A stretch of 29,738 bases of DNA, taken from contig JACPSQ010000106.1 of NCBI GenBank assembly GCA_016193195.1, positions 1-29,738 on the forward strand, given 5' to 3'. The notes beneath the pieces are model-generated. The model saw nothing but the letters and a program-made list of their open reading frames with translations, did not search any database and was not told the origin of the DNA. This DNA comes from Candidatus Omnitrophota bacterium. GTDB lineage: Bacteria > Omnitrophota > Gorgyraeia > Aquiviventales > Aquiviventaceae. How positions within the stretch are numbered: position 1 is the stretch's first letter; each line of letters begins with the position of its first letter. Both the position numbers and the translations under genes were made by a program. This document shows positions 21,732-29,264 of the stretch, in pieces.

Positions 21732-21934
21732 CGGCTTCTCCTTTTTCACATGGAACAATGAATGAACGATAAAGCCTTTCTCCTTGTTCCGTCTCCTCAC
21801 CATCTCTTTGCCCTTCTCACCCCCCTTCTCTTGCGTATCTGCCGCTGTGTCTATTTTTTCGCGAAGTCCCTCACAGCCGTTCGGGATTTCGTCCATCATC
21901 TCTAGACTTCATCCCGAGCAGGGCGAGGGACGAA

Positions 21935-21968
21935 GCGAAAAAATAAGCCATTGCCGCCTGGCAATGGC
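21935..21968 (-). terminator. Terminator in the pilA leader
   Basis: Perfect 9-bp stem GCCATTGCC/GGCAATGGC with a 4-nt loop (21947-21968), followed on the minus strand by TTATTTTTTCGC. It lies ~200 bp before pilA and directly after the riboswitch candidate, the usual place for a transcription-control platform. Confidence 0.85.
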
Positions 21969-21979
21969 CTGCTTCTCTC

Positions 21980-22063
21980 CAGCGGCAACGAACTCACAAG
22001 GGTCTGTGGCTTTCCGACCCCGCCTCACGGCGAGTGTGGCTTTTCGCTTGTCAGCCGCCGCAT
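21980..22063 (-). promoter_or_regulatory. Candidate GEMM riboswitch (c-di-GMP-I / cGAMP type) before pilA
   Basis: On the minus strand: GACAAGCGAAAAGCC, then a stem CGCC-GTGA-GGCG closed by a GNRA tetraloop, then GGGTCGGAAAGCCACAG, then GTTGCCGC, which pairs with the upstream GCGGC as an outer stem. The order (ACAA..AAAnCC, GNRA hairpin, CGGAAAGCC, UUGCCG) matches the conserved layout of GEMM aptamers as I remember it; the P1c part is atypical. Promoter, aptamer, terminator and pilA follow in the expected order, and GEMM RNAs are known to control pilus genes. A covariance-model test is needed to be certain. Confidence 0.5.
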
Positions 22064-22122
22064 CGACCCAGATTGACGCTGGATGAAACCGGGCTTCCAG
22101 GGTCGCAGCAACGGCCATCGTA

Positions 22123-22151
22123 ACTATGCCACATGGGCGGCTTTCCGTCAA
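22123..22151 (-). promoter_or_regulatory. Promoter of the pilA leader RNA
   Basis: On the minus strand, -35 TTGACG (22146-22151), a 17-bp spacer and -10 CATAGT (22123-22128). It would start the riboswitch-terminator-pilA transcript near 22116. Confidence 0.6.
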
Positions 22152-22184
22152 GTGCTTTCTCGAACAGGTACTGCCTGAATTTGT

Positions 22185-22219
22185 GATTACACAGATTTGG
22201 AATCCAGATTACACAGATC
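22185..22219. repeat. GATTACACAGATT direct repeats
   Basis: GATTACACAGATT (22185-22197) and GATTACACAGATC (22207-22219), 22 bp apart, between pilC and the pilA leader promoter. They belong to a GATTAC-NNN-GATT family found at three places in the window. Confidence 0.8.
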
Positions 22220-22223
22220 GTTT

Positions 22224-22258
22224 TCACTGGTCACTGGTCACTCATCACTGGTCACTGG
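22224..22258. repeat. TCACTGG heptamer array at the pilC 3' end
   Basis: Five units in exact 7-bp register: TCACTGG, TCACTGG, TCACTCA, TCACTGG, TCACTGG. The array ends 1 bp before the pilC stop codon. Confidence 0.9.
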
Positions 22259-22259
22259 C

Positions 22260-23471
22260 TTAACGGCCGACGAGGGTTGAGATCTTGAAGATGGGGAGGA
22301 AGAGGGCGATCACAATGCCGCCGACGACGACGCCCAGGATGCCGATGACCAGCGGCTCGATGATGCTCGTCAGGGCCGAGACCGCGGCGTCCACTTCGTT
22401 CTCATAAAAATCCGCGATCTTGAGCAGCATCTTCTCCAGCTCCCCGGTCTTCTCCCCGACGGAGATCATCCGGGTGACCATCGGCGGGAAGACCTTGCTG
22501 TGCGCGAGCGGGTCCGCGATGTTCTCCCCCTCCTTGATGCTCGAGCGGGCCGAGAGGACCGCCCGCTCCACCACCCGGTTGCCTGAGGTCTTCGCCACAA
22601 TCTCGAGCGAGCTCAGGATGGGCACGCCGGACTTCACCAAGGTCGCCAGCGTGCGGGAGAACTGCGCGATGACCGCTTTCCCCAGCAGCTTGCCGATGAC
22701 GGGGAGCTTCAAGATCGTCCCGTCGAACCACAAGCGGCCGATGGGCGAATGGACGTAGCCCCGCAGCAAGAAGCCGAGCCCCACGAACACGAGGACTTCA
22801 TAGACGAGGTACTTCCCCATGAACTCGCTGACACCCAGCAACAGCCTCGTGGGGAGCGGCAACTGCCCCCCCAGCGCGGAGAAGATCTCCTTGAACTTCG
22901 GCACGATCACGATGATGAGGAAGGTCGTGATGCCGAACGCCAGGACCGAGACGAACGCCGGGTAGAAGAGGCTCGCTCGCACCTTGCGCTCAAGGGCTGC
23001 GGCCTTCTCGAAATAGGTGGCCACCCGTTCGAGGATTTCATCGAGACGTCCGGAGGACTCCCCTGCCCGGATCATGTTCATGAAGAACTCGGAGAAGACC
23101 CTGCGGTGCTGCCCGATCGCCTCTGAGAGGCTCTCGCCCGCTTCGATCTGGTCCCGGATCCTCCTGAGCGTCCGCCCGAAGTGCCGATCGTCCATCTGCT
23201 CGCCCAGGACGTCGAGCGCTTGGGCAATGGGGATGCCGCTGTCGACCATGGTGGCCAACTGGCGGGAGAAGACCACGATCTGCTCGGGTTTGACCTTGGG
23301 CTGGCCGACCTGGCTGAGGAAGGCGGCGCCGGTCTGGCGTTCATCGATCGAGAGGACCACAAACTCCTGTTTCCACAGTTGCTCGATCAGCGCCTTGCGG
23401 GATTTCGATTCGAGCGTCCCCGTGTGGGTCGCGCCCGCCTTGTCTTTCACCACGTACGCGAACGTCGGCAT
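22260..23471 (-). CDS. pilC: Type IV pilus platform protein PilC
   Basis: 403 residues from the ATG at 23469-23471, with GAGGT upstream; the open frame before it is repeat DNA. It has a short N-terminal domain (MPTFAYVVKDKAG...TLESKSRKALIEQL, typical of GspF/PilC) and two T2SSF domains (QLATMVDSGIPIAQALDVL and FSRTLATLVKSGVPILSSLE). Three transmembrane helices are visible, near residues 165-190, 215-235 and 370-395. It is the inner-membrane platform that PilB and PilT act on. Confidence 0.95.
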   Translation of the reverse strand: MPTFAYVVKDKAGATHTGTLESKSRKALIEQLWKQEFVVLSIDERQTGAAFLSQVGQPKVKPEQIVVFSRQLATMVDSGIPIAQALDVLGEQMDDRHFGRTLRRIRDQIEAGESLSEAIGQHRRVFSEFFMNMIRAGESSGRLDEILERVATYFEKAAALERKVRASLFYPAFVSVLAFGITTFLIIVIVPKFKEIFSALGGQLPLPTRLLLGVSEFMGKYLVYEVLVFVGLGFLLRGYVHSPIGRLWFDGTILKLPVIGKLLGKAVIAQFSRTLATLVKSGVPILSSLEIVAKTSGNRVVERAVLSARSSIKEGENIADPLAHSKVFPPMVTRMISVGEKTGELEKMLLKIADFYENEVDAAVSALTSIIEPLVIGILGVVVGGIVIALFLPIFKISTLVGR

Positions 23472-23492
23472 TGACCTCACTCCGTTCGGTGT

Positions 23493-23561
23493 GATTACGC
23501 CGATTTCAATGTGATGACGCAGATACAATCTGCGAAATCGCTTTTCACAATCTGCGAAATC
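23493..23561. repeat. GATTACGCCGATT and ATCTGCGAAATC repeats in the pilB-pilC gap
   Basis: GATTACGCCGATT (23493-23505) is followed by two copies of CAATCTGCGAAATC (23526-23539 and 23548-23561), 22 bp apart. They fill most of the 98-bp gap between pilB and pilC. Confidence 0.75.
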
Positions 23562-23569
23562 ATCTTTTG

Positions 23570-25276
23570 TTACTCGTCGGAGGTCACGGCGATGACCTCT
23601 TCGAGCGTCGTCACGCCCCGCTCGGCTTTCTTCAAGCCATCCTGACGCAGGGGCGTCATCCCCAGCTCCTTGATGGCGTGGTCCTTGATCTCCCAGGACT
23701 GGGCCCGTGACACAATGAGCTCCCGCACGCGGTCATCAACCTGAAAGGTCTCGATGATCCCCATGCGGCCGCGGTAGCCCGTGTTGGTGCAGAACCGGCA
23801 ACCCACGGCCTTGAAGAACGTGGCGTCCTTGGCCGGATGGAGGCTCAGGCGCTCGAGCAGCGCGGGGCTCGGATCGAACGGCTCGCGGCACTTCGTGCAC
23901 AGCTTGCGGACGAGCCGCTGTGCCTGGATGAGATTGACGCTCGAGGCGACGAGAAACGGCTCCACCCCCATATCGATGAGGCGGGTCACGGCGGATGGCG
24001 CGTCATTGGTGTGGAGGGTGGAGAGGACGAGCTGCCCGGTAAGGCTCGCCTTCATGGCGATATCGGCGGTCTCGAAGTCCCGAATCTCGCCGATCATGAT
24101 GACGTCGGGGCTCTGCCGCAGGATGGCGCGCAGGCCGCTGGCGAAGGTGAGCCCCACCTCCACGTTCACCTGCATCTGGATGATCCCCTCCACCTGATAC
24201 TCCACGGGATCTTCAATGGTGAGGAGGTTTTTCGTCGGCTGGTTGAGCTGGTTCAGAATGGAGTACAGGGTGGTGGATTTCCCGGATCCGGTTGGTCCCG
24301 TGACGAGAATCATCCCGTAGGGCCGCTTCACCGCGGCTTTGAACTGCTCGATCGACTCCGGAAGGAAGCCGAGGTGATCCAGTCCGACTGAGAGGTTCGC
24401 TTGATCCAAGAGGCGCAGCACGACTTTGCCCCCACCTGCCATCGGCAGGACCGAGACGCGGAAATCCACCTCCCGCTCATCCAATCGCACCTTGAACCGG
24501 CCGTCCTGTGGCAGCCGCCATTCCGTAATGTCCAAGCCCGACATGATCTTCAGGCGCGTCAAGAGCGCGCTTTGAACCGCTTTGGGCAGTCGATGGGCCT
24601 CCACGAGGCGTCCATCAATCCGATACCTGACGCGGAGGGCGTCTTTCCCAGGCTCCAGGTGAATGTCCGAGGCATGACGGCGCATCGACTCGATCACCAT
24701 GCGGTTGATGATCCGGATGACGGGCGCTTCCGTCTCCCCCGTCTCATTGAGCAGCAGCGCGACGGCGGTGTCCATGGTCAGGTCGTCCTCACCCTGGCCT
24801 GCCGTCTCCTCGGCCGCATCAGGGAGTCCGGTCGTCAGGGTTTGGCTCGCATAGAGCTGCTCAATGGCGCGGCGGATCTCCGTCTCCGTGCAGAGGACGG
24901 GATCGATCGCCACCTGGGTGAGCGCCTTGAGGTCATCAATCGCGAAGATATTGAGCGGATCGGCCATCGCCACGACCAGCCGTTCCCCAAACCTGGACAG
25001 GGCGATGAGGTTATACTGGCGAGCCAAGCGCTCAGGGATGAGCTTGGCGACGACCGGATCGAGTCGATATTTCGCGAGCGAGATCATGGGGATCGCGAAT
25101 TCCTTTGAGAGCAGTTCGGTCAGCGTCGCTTCGGAAATAATCTTTCGCTCAATCAGCATTCGCGCGAAGCCCCTCCCGTTCCGGGATGACTCGGCGATGA
25201 GCCGATCGAGCTGCTCCTTCGTGGCGATCTGCCGAGACAGCAGCACCGTTGAGATGCGTTCCTTGAAGCTGCTCAT
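23570..25276 (-). CDS. pilB: Pilus extension ATPase PilB (copy next to pilC)
   Basis: 568 residues from the ATG at 25274-25276. An N-terminal MshEN-like domain occupies ~1-150 (KERISTVLLSRQIATKEQLD...LIERKIISEATLTELLSKEF). It is followed by N2 and the GspE/PilB ATPase: Walker A GPTGSGKSTTL, Asp box, Walker B VIMIGEIRDFETADIA, His box TGQLVLSTLHTND, and a tetracysteine zinc motif (CTKCREPF ... CRFC). It powers pilus extension. Its ribosome site, AGGTG, is supplied by the arm of a Y-shaped repeat that ends at the start codon. The in-frame extension upstream is repeat DNA and excluded. Confidence 0.95.
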   Translation of the reverse strand: MSSFKERISTVLLSRQIATKEQLDRLIAESSRNGRGFARMLIERKIISEATLTELLSKEFAIPMISLAKYRLDPVVAKLIPERLARQYNLIALSRFGERLVVAMADPLNIFAIDDLKALTQVAIDPVLCTETEIRRAIEQLYASQTLTTGLPDAAEETAGQGEDDLTMDTAVALLLNETGETEAPVIRIINRMVIESMRRHASDIHLEPGKDALRVRYRIDGRLVEAHRLPKAVQSALLTRLKIMSGLDITEWRLPQDGRFKVRLDEREVDFRVSVLPMAGGGKVVLRLLDQANLSVGLDHLGFLPESIEQFKAAVKRPYGMILVTGPTGSGKSTTLYSILNQLNQPTKNLLTIEDPVEYQVEGIIQMQVNVEVGLTFASGLRAILRQSPDVIMIGEIRDFETADIAMKASLTGQLVLSTLHTNDAPSAVTRLIDMGVEPFLVASSVNLIQAQRLVRKLCTKCREPFDPSPALLERLSLHPAKDATFFKAVGCRFCTNTGYRGRMGIIETFQVDDRVRELIVSRAQSWEIKDHAIKELGMTPLRQDGLKKAERGVTTLEEVIAVTSDE

Positions 25277-25370
25277 GCCATCACCTGTCTCGGCTCCGCC
25301 TTCGGCGGAGCCGTTTCCCAGTGTGACCGCCGCACTAAGCCGACCTCCGGTCGGCAGACAGGTGATGGCA
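25276..25370. repeat. Y-shaped palindrome 4 (pilB-pilB spacer)
   Basis: TGCCATCACCTGTCT (25276-25290) pairs perfectly over 15 bp with AGACAGGTGATGGCA (25356-25370). The inner hairpins are CGGCTCCGCC-TTC-GGCGGAGCCG and GCCGACC-TCC-GGTCGGC. The left arm ends inside the start codon of the downstream pilB. Confidence 0.92.
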
Positions 25371-25434
25371 TCCCACCACCTGTCTGGCAGCCGAAGGCTG
25401 CCTTCTGGTCTTTTATTGAGACAGGTGGTGGGAT
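25370..25434. repeat. Y-shaped palindrome 5 (pilB-pilB spacer)
   Basis: ATCCCACCACCTGTCT (25370-25385) pairs with AGACAGGTGGTGGGAT (25419-25434). One inner hairpin, GGCAGCC-GAA-GGCTGCC, is intact; the second arm is degenerate. It ends in the stop codon of the upstream pilB and abuts palindrome 4. Confidence 0.9.
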
Positions 25435-27155
25435 CATGGCTCCACCATCTCGCCAATGGTCGTGCGGAAGATCTCATCGAGCGTCGTGACGTGGTTGATC
25501 ACCTTGGCTAATCCCTGCTCCCGCAACGGCTTCATCCCCTGAGCCCGCGCGACGGTTTCGAGCTCCCGCTGAGGGGCCCTCCGCAACACGAGCTCCCGGA
25601 TTTCCGGGGACATCAGCATCGTTTCGGCGATCACCTCGCGACCGGAATACCCAGACTGCAAACACAAGCGGCATCCCGTCCCGCGCGCGAGCTCGAGGGG
25701 TTCCCCCCGCTTGTCCAGCAACCTCAGCTTCTCGGCAACGCCTCTGGGGGGACGATACGTCTCCCGACACTTCACGCACATCTTGCGAACCAATCGCTGG
25801 CCGATGACCACCATCAAACAGGAGTTCACAAGGAACGGCTCCATCCCCATGTTGACCAGCCGAACGATGGACCCGGCCGCGCTGTTCGTGTGGAGGGTGC
25901 TCAAGACGAGGTGCCCTGTCAGCGCCGACTTGATGGCCATGTCAGCCGTCTCGGCGTCTCGGATCTCACCCACCATGATCACGTCAGGGTCTTGACGCAG
26001 GACCGACCGGAGCGCCTTGGCAAACGTCAGGCCGATCTCTGGTTTCGCGCTGACCTGATTGATCCCCTCCAGCTCGAACTCCACCGGGTCTTCGACGGTC
26101 ACGAGGTTCTTCTCCGGCGTATCGATCAGCTTCAGGAGGGCGTAGAGCGTCGTCGTCTTGCCCGATCCGGTGGGTCCGGTGGCCAGGACCATCCCATGGG
26201 GCCGCAGCATGCATCCCCTGATCCGCTCAAGATCGGTCTCAGAGAATCCCAGCGTAGTGATGTTGAGCCTGACCTCGCTTTTATCAAGGATGCGCAGGCA
26301 GACGTTGCCGCCAAAGCTCGATGGGATGATCGAGACCCGACAATCGACGAAGCGGTCATCGACGCGGAAGCTGAAGTGGCCGTCCTGCGGGAGTCGCCGT
26401 TCCGCGATGTTGAGGTCCGACAGGACCTTGATGCGAGACACCACCGCCGCATGGAAGTGCTTCGGCGGCGCCTGGCCCTCCTGGAGGACCCCGTCGATTC
26501 GGAAACGCACGCGGGAGTTCAGTTCCCTCGGCTCGATCAGGATGTCTGAGGCGTGCATCCTCACGGCCTTCGTCAACAGCTCCTTTGTGTAGGCCACGAC
26601 CGGGGCTTCCGCTGTCTGCTTCAGGAGGCGAGCGGCATCCGTTTCGTCGGTCGGCTTCGCGACCACTTCAACCGAGACCGCATCCGATTGCTGGATGAAG
26701 TGCCGGAGGCTCTCCTCGACCCCCACCCCGTAGTACTGGTCGATCGCCTGCCGGATCTCCCGGGAGGTGGCGAGGAGGGGATGGAGGGTCAGCCCGGTCA
26801 TGACGGCCAGGGTATCGAGGGCGAAAATGTTGAGCGGATCGACCATCGCCACCGTCAGGGTCTGCCCAATGCAGGAGACGGGCACCATCTGGTTTTTAAC
26901 CGCAAGCTCCCGGGAGATGAGCCCTTTGAGACTGGGGTCCAGTTGAAGCCGCGAGAGGTTGATCAGCGGAATGCCCACGCCCTGGCTCATCGCCGCCAAG
27001 AGGTCCACCTCGTTCACCAGGCCGCGCTCAACCAGGATCTGCTGCAGGCTTCCCCCTTCCGCCTGTTGGATGGCGAGGGCCTCCTCGAGCTGATCCTTGC
27101 GGATGAGCTTGCGGGAGAGGAGCGTTTCGAGAATTCGATCCTTCAGGCTTGGCAT
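25434..27155 (-). CDS. pilB: Second PilB/GspE-type ATPase
   Basis: 573 residues. An N-terminal MshEN domain (DRILETLLSRKLIRKDQLEEAL ... ILVERGLVNEVDLLAAMS) is followed by a complete ATPase: Walker A GPTGSGKTTTL, Walker B VIMVGEIRDAETADMA, His box TGHLVLSTLHTNS, and zinc cysteines CVKCRETY ... CRLC. It is a clear relative of the next gene, but the two are diverged (different linker and N2 region), so this is an old duplication rather than a recent one. Having two extension-type motors suggests switching between motors or two pilus functions. It starts 6 bp after the small MshEN gene. Confidence 0.94.
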   Translation of the reverse strand: MPSLKDRILETLLSRKLIRKDQLEEALAIQQAEGGSLQQILVERGLVNEVDLLAAMSQGVGIPLINLSRLQLDPSLKGLISRELAVKNQMVPVSCIGQTLTVAMVDPLNIFALDTLAVMTGLTLHPLLATSREIRQAIDQYYGVGVEESLRHFIQQSDAVSVEVVAKPTDETDAARLLKQTAEAPVVAYTKELLTKAVRMHASDILIEPRELNSRVRFRIDGVLQEGQAPPKHFHAAVVSRIKVLSDLNIAERRLPQDGHFSFRVDDRFVDCRVSIIPSSFGGNVCLRILDKSEVRLNITTLGFSETDLERIRGCMLRPHGMVLATGPTGSGKTTTLYALLKLIDTPEKNLVTVEDPVEFELEGINQVSAKPEIGLTFAKALRSVLRQDPDVIMVGEIRDAETADMAIKSALTGHLVLSTLHTNSAAGSIVRLVNMGMEPFLVNSCLMVVIGQRLVRKMCVKCRETYRPPRGVAEKLRLLDKRGEPLELARGTGCRLCLQSGYSGREVIAETMLMSPEIRELVLRRAPQRELETVARAQGMKPLREQGLAKVINHVTTLDEIFRTTIGEMVEP

Positions 27156-27161
27156 CTCGCG

Positions 27162-27668
27162 TTAGCTCATGGATGATGGGTTTCCGTGCGGCGCTTCCGT
27201 CGTCCCTGACGGGGGATGGGCGCTGGCCGCGCGCTTGTAGTAGGTCTCGATCGCCTTATTGATGTCTGACGGCGTGCTGACAAAGGCCTGGACGACGCAT
27301 GTCGTCAACATCTCAATTTCCGCAATCGCCTGGGTGTTGGAGGGGTCGGCCATCGCCAGCGTCAACGCATTGCCGATCCGATCCACCGCAATCAGACAGT
27401 ACTGGCGGGCGATCGGCTCTGGAATGAGGGCGATCAGATCCGCGTCGATCTCGTAGTGTGTGAGGGGGAGGTAGGGGAAGCCGTACTGCGCCGTCAACGC
27501 CAGGGCCACCTCCTCCTCCGTGACGAACCCCAGCTGGATCAGGGCCTGGCCCATGAGCCCGCCGTGCTTCCTCTGGTAGGCCAGACCCTTCTCGAGCTCG
27601 TCGCGGCTGACCACGCCGCGCTCAAGGAGGACTTCGCCGATGACCTTCGTGATGAGCCGTTTTGCCAT
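27162..27668 (-). CDS. Stand-alone MshEN-domain protein (possible c-di-GMP sensor)
   Basis: 168 residues, equivalent to only the N-terminal part of PilB/MshE: KVIGEVLLERGVVSRDELEKGL and MGQALIQLGFVTEEEVALAL are the two MshEN sub-motifs, followed by the FPYLPLTHYEID ... LTLAMADPSNTQAIAEIEML region. No ATPase domain, and the stop is genuine with a new gene 6 bp later. GAGG lies ~6 nt before the ATG. MshEN domains of MshE and some PilB proteins bind c-di-GMP. A free domain beside two motor genes that carry the same domain could act as a regulator or decoy subunit (inference). Confidence 0.82.
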   Translation of the reverse strand: MAKRLITKVIGEVLLERGVVSRDELEKGLAYQRKHGGLMGQALIQLGFVTEEEVALALTAQYGFPYLPLTHYEIDADLIALIPEPIARQYCLIAVDRIGNALTLAMADPSNTQAIAEIEMLTTCVVQAFVSTPSDINKAIETYYKRAASAHPPSGTTEAPHGNPSSMS

Positions 27669-27689
27669 CGCACCCTCAAAATCCCATCT

Positions 27690-27806
27690 GATTACGGTGA
27701 TTTCAAAGGCTGATTACAGTGATTGAAACAACGCTGTTCAACGCCTGTCCCATCGACACACCAGTACCCTGAATCACCGAAATCGCTCTTTAGAATCACT
27801 GGAATC
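27690..27806. repeat. GATTAC-NNN-GATT repeats, inverted pair, between pilT and the MshEN gene
   Basis: GATTACGGTGATT (27690-27702) and GATTACAGTGATT (27712-27724) face AATCACCGAAATC (27772-27784) and AATCACTGGAATC (27794-27806). Each pair is 22 bp apart and the two pairs are inverted, so the 142-bp gap could fold into one large hairpin. No other feature is seen in this gap. Confidence 0.8.
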
Positions 27807-27810
27807 ATAG

Positions 27811-28887
27811 TTACCGGTTCATGAGCCGCATCAGATCTTCCGGGTCGTTCGACCGGCCCAGCGCATCGTCCAGACTAATCATGCGGTTGAGGTACAACTC
27901 GTAGAGCGTTTGGTTCATCGTCCGCATCCCTTCCTTCTGCCCCGTCTGAATGACCGAATAGAGTTGATGGATCTTCTGCTCCCGGATGAGGGACCTCGTC
28001 GCATGGTTCACGCGGAGCACCTCAACCGCCAGGACGCGTCCCCGCCCGCTGGCCTTGGGGATGAGCTGTTGCGAGATGACCCCCAAGAGCTCCAGCGAAA
28101 GCTGCACGCGGACCTGGTTCTGCTGATGGGCCGGAAAGACGTCCACGATGCGGTTCACCGCCTGGACCGAATCGGAGGTATGCAGCGTGGCCAAGACGAG
28201 GTGCCCGGTCTCGGCGACGATCAGGGCGGTCTCAATGGTCTCGAGATCGCGCATCTCCCCGATGAGGATCACGTTCGGGTCTTGCCGCAAGACGTGTTTC
28301 AGTCCCTGGGCAAACGACTGCGTGTCGCTGCCGACCTCGCGCTGGTCGATGATCGATCGCTTGCTCACGTGGACGTACTCAATCGGATCCTCAATGGTGA
28401 CGATATGGTCATTGTGGTTGGTGTTCAGATAGTCCACCATGGCCGCAAGGGTCGTGGTCTTCCCGGATCCCGTGGCCCCGGTCACGAGGACCAGCCCCTT
28501 CGATTTGTCACAGAACTCGGTCATGACCTGAACCGGCAAGCCCAGCTCGGAAAACGCCATGATCCGAAACGGCAGCATGCGGATCGCGACCCCCACGTAG
28601 CCCTGTTGGATGAAATAGTTGGCGCGGAACCGCGCGAGCCCCTCAATCGAGAAGGAGAAATCCAGCTCCTTCCATCGCTCAAAACGCTCCACCTTGTCAG
28701 GGGACACGATGCTGTAGGCGAGCCCTTTCACCTCGTCACCGGACAACGGCGCGAAATCAAGGGGGACGAGTCGATCATCCAGGCGCAGGTGCGGGCTGAG
28801 GTTCGCGCTCAGGTGGAGATCGCTGGCCCCCTGCTCCACCATGACCCTCAGCAGCGTCTCCATCGTCGGTTTCGACTGGGTGGCCAT
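27811..28887 (-). CDS. pilT: Pilus retraction ATPase PilT
   Basis: 358 residues from the ATG at 28885-28887, with GAGGTG ~7 nt upstream; a GTG three codons earlier is possible. It has an N-terminal PAS-like domain (ASDLHLSANLSPHLRLDDRLVP), a GVAIRMLPFRI segment in place of the usual AIRxIP, Walker A GATGSGKTTTL, Walker B VILIGEMRDLETIETAL, and the His box TGHLVLATLHTSD. The C-terminus carries the retraction-specific region. PilT depolymerises the pilus in the cytoplasm. It follows the RHH gene by 18 bp. Confidence 0.96.
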   Translation of the reverse strand: MATQSKPTMETLLRVMVEQGASDLHLSANLSPHLRLDDRLVPLDFAPLSGDEVKGLAYSIVSPDKVERFERWKELDFSFSIEGLARFRANYFIQQGYVGVAIRMLPFRIMAFSELGLPVQVMTEFCDKSKGLVLVTGATGSGKTTTLAAMVDYLNTNHNDHIVTIEDPIEYVHVSKRSIIDQREVGSDTQSFAQGLKHVLRQDPNVILIGEMRDLETIETALIVAETGHLVLATLHTSDSVQAVNRIVDVFPAHQQNQVRVQLSLELLGVISQQLIPKASGRGRVLAVEVLRVNHATRSLIREQKIHQLYSVIQTGQKEGMRTMNQTLYELYLNRMISLDDALGRSNDPEDLMRLMNR

Positions 28888-28905
28888 CAGAATCACCTCA
28901 CATCC

Positions 28906-29202
28906 TCACTCATTGCTGCGGGAACGCCCTTCGCCATTGGACCGATCTCCTCGACGGCGATTCAGCCGCATCGCATCGACGATTCGTTGCTCAAATTGCG
29001 CGGCTTTCGCGAGTCCCTCGCCCGTAAGGTTGAGCCGCTTCAGGGCGTTGACCATCGCGGAGAGGATCTGATTCCTGGAGAGCTTGATGCCGGATGAAAA
29101 CTGGGCGTCTTTCCCAATCTTATCGAGATAATCGACCTGTTCCCGGTTGAGGGAGGCAATGACGCGTGAGTGGTGATTGAACGGGTCGTACCGTCGCCGC
29201 AT
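28906..29202 (-). CDS. Ribbon-helix-helix-like protein upstream of pilT
   Basis: 98 residues from the ATG at 29200-29202, with AAGGGG ~6 nt upstream; the longer open frame is not used because it runs back through a terminator and a repeat. The segment RVIASLNREQVDYLDKIGKD followed by LSRNQILSAMVNALKRL has the beta-strand, helix, helix pattern of RHH DNA-binding proteins, and the tail is basic (MRLNRRRGDRSN). As first gene of the pilT-pilB-pilC set it is a good candidate for a local regulator. This is a fold-level guess. Confidence 0.68.
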   Translation of the reverse strand: MRRRYDPFNHHSRVIASLNREQVDYLDKIGKDAQFSSGIKLSRNQILSAMVNALKRLNLTGEGLAKAAQFEQRIVDAMRLNRRRGDRSNGEGRSRSNE

Positions 29203-29226
29203 GAGATGCCCCTTCAGCAACCCTTC

Positions 29227-29264
29227 CAATAAAAACGCAGACGCCCTGTGAACAGGGCGTCTGC
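29227..29264 (-). terminator. Terminator of the 29.2-29.5 kb RNA
   Basis: On the minus strand GCAGACGCCCTG-TTCA-CAGGGCGTCTGC, a 12-bp stem, is followed by GTTTTTATTGG. It lies just 25 bp before the RHH start codon, so it can end the upstream RNA or act as an attenuator of the pilT operon. Confidence 0.9.

Noticed and set aside
21909..22151. 80-codon minus-strand reading frame upstream of pilA
   Set aside because: It runs through the promoter-proximal leader, the riboswitch candidate and the terminator stem, has no ribosome site, and shows no protein-like features.
25276..25434. Y-shaped elements as integron attC sites
   Set aside because: They lack the attC core motifs (RYYYAAC and GTTRRRY) and the imperfect R/L box layout, and no integrase is nearby.
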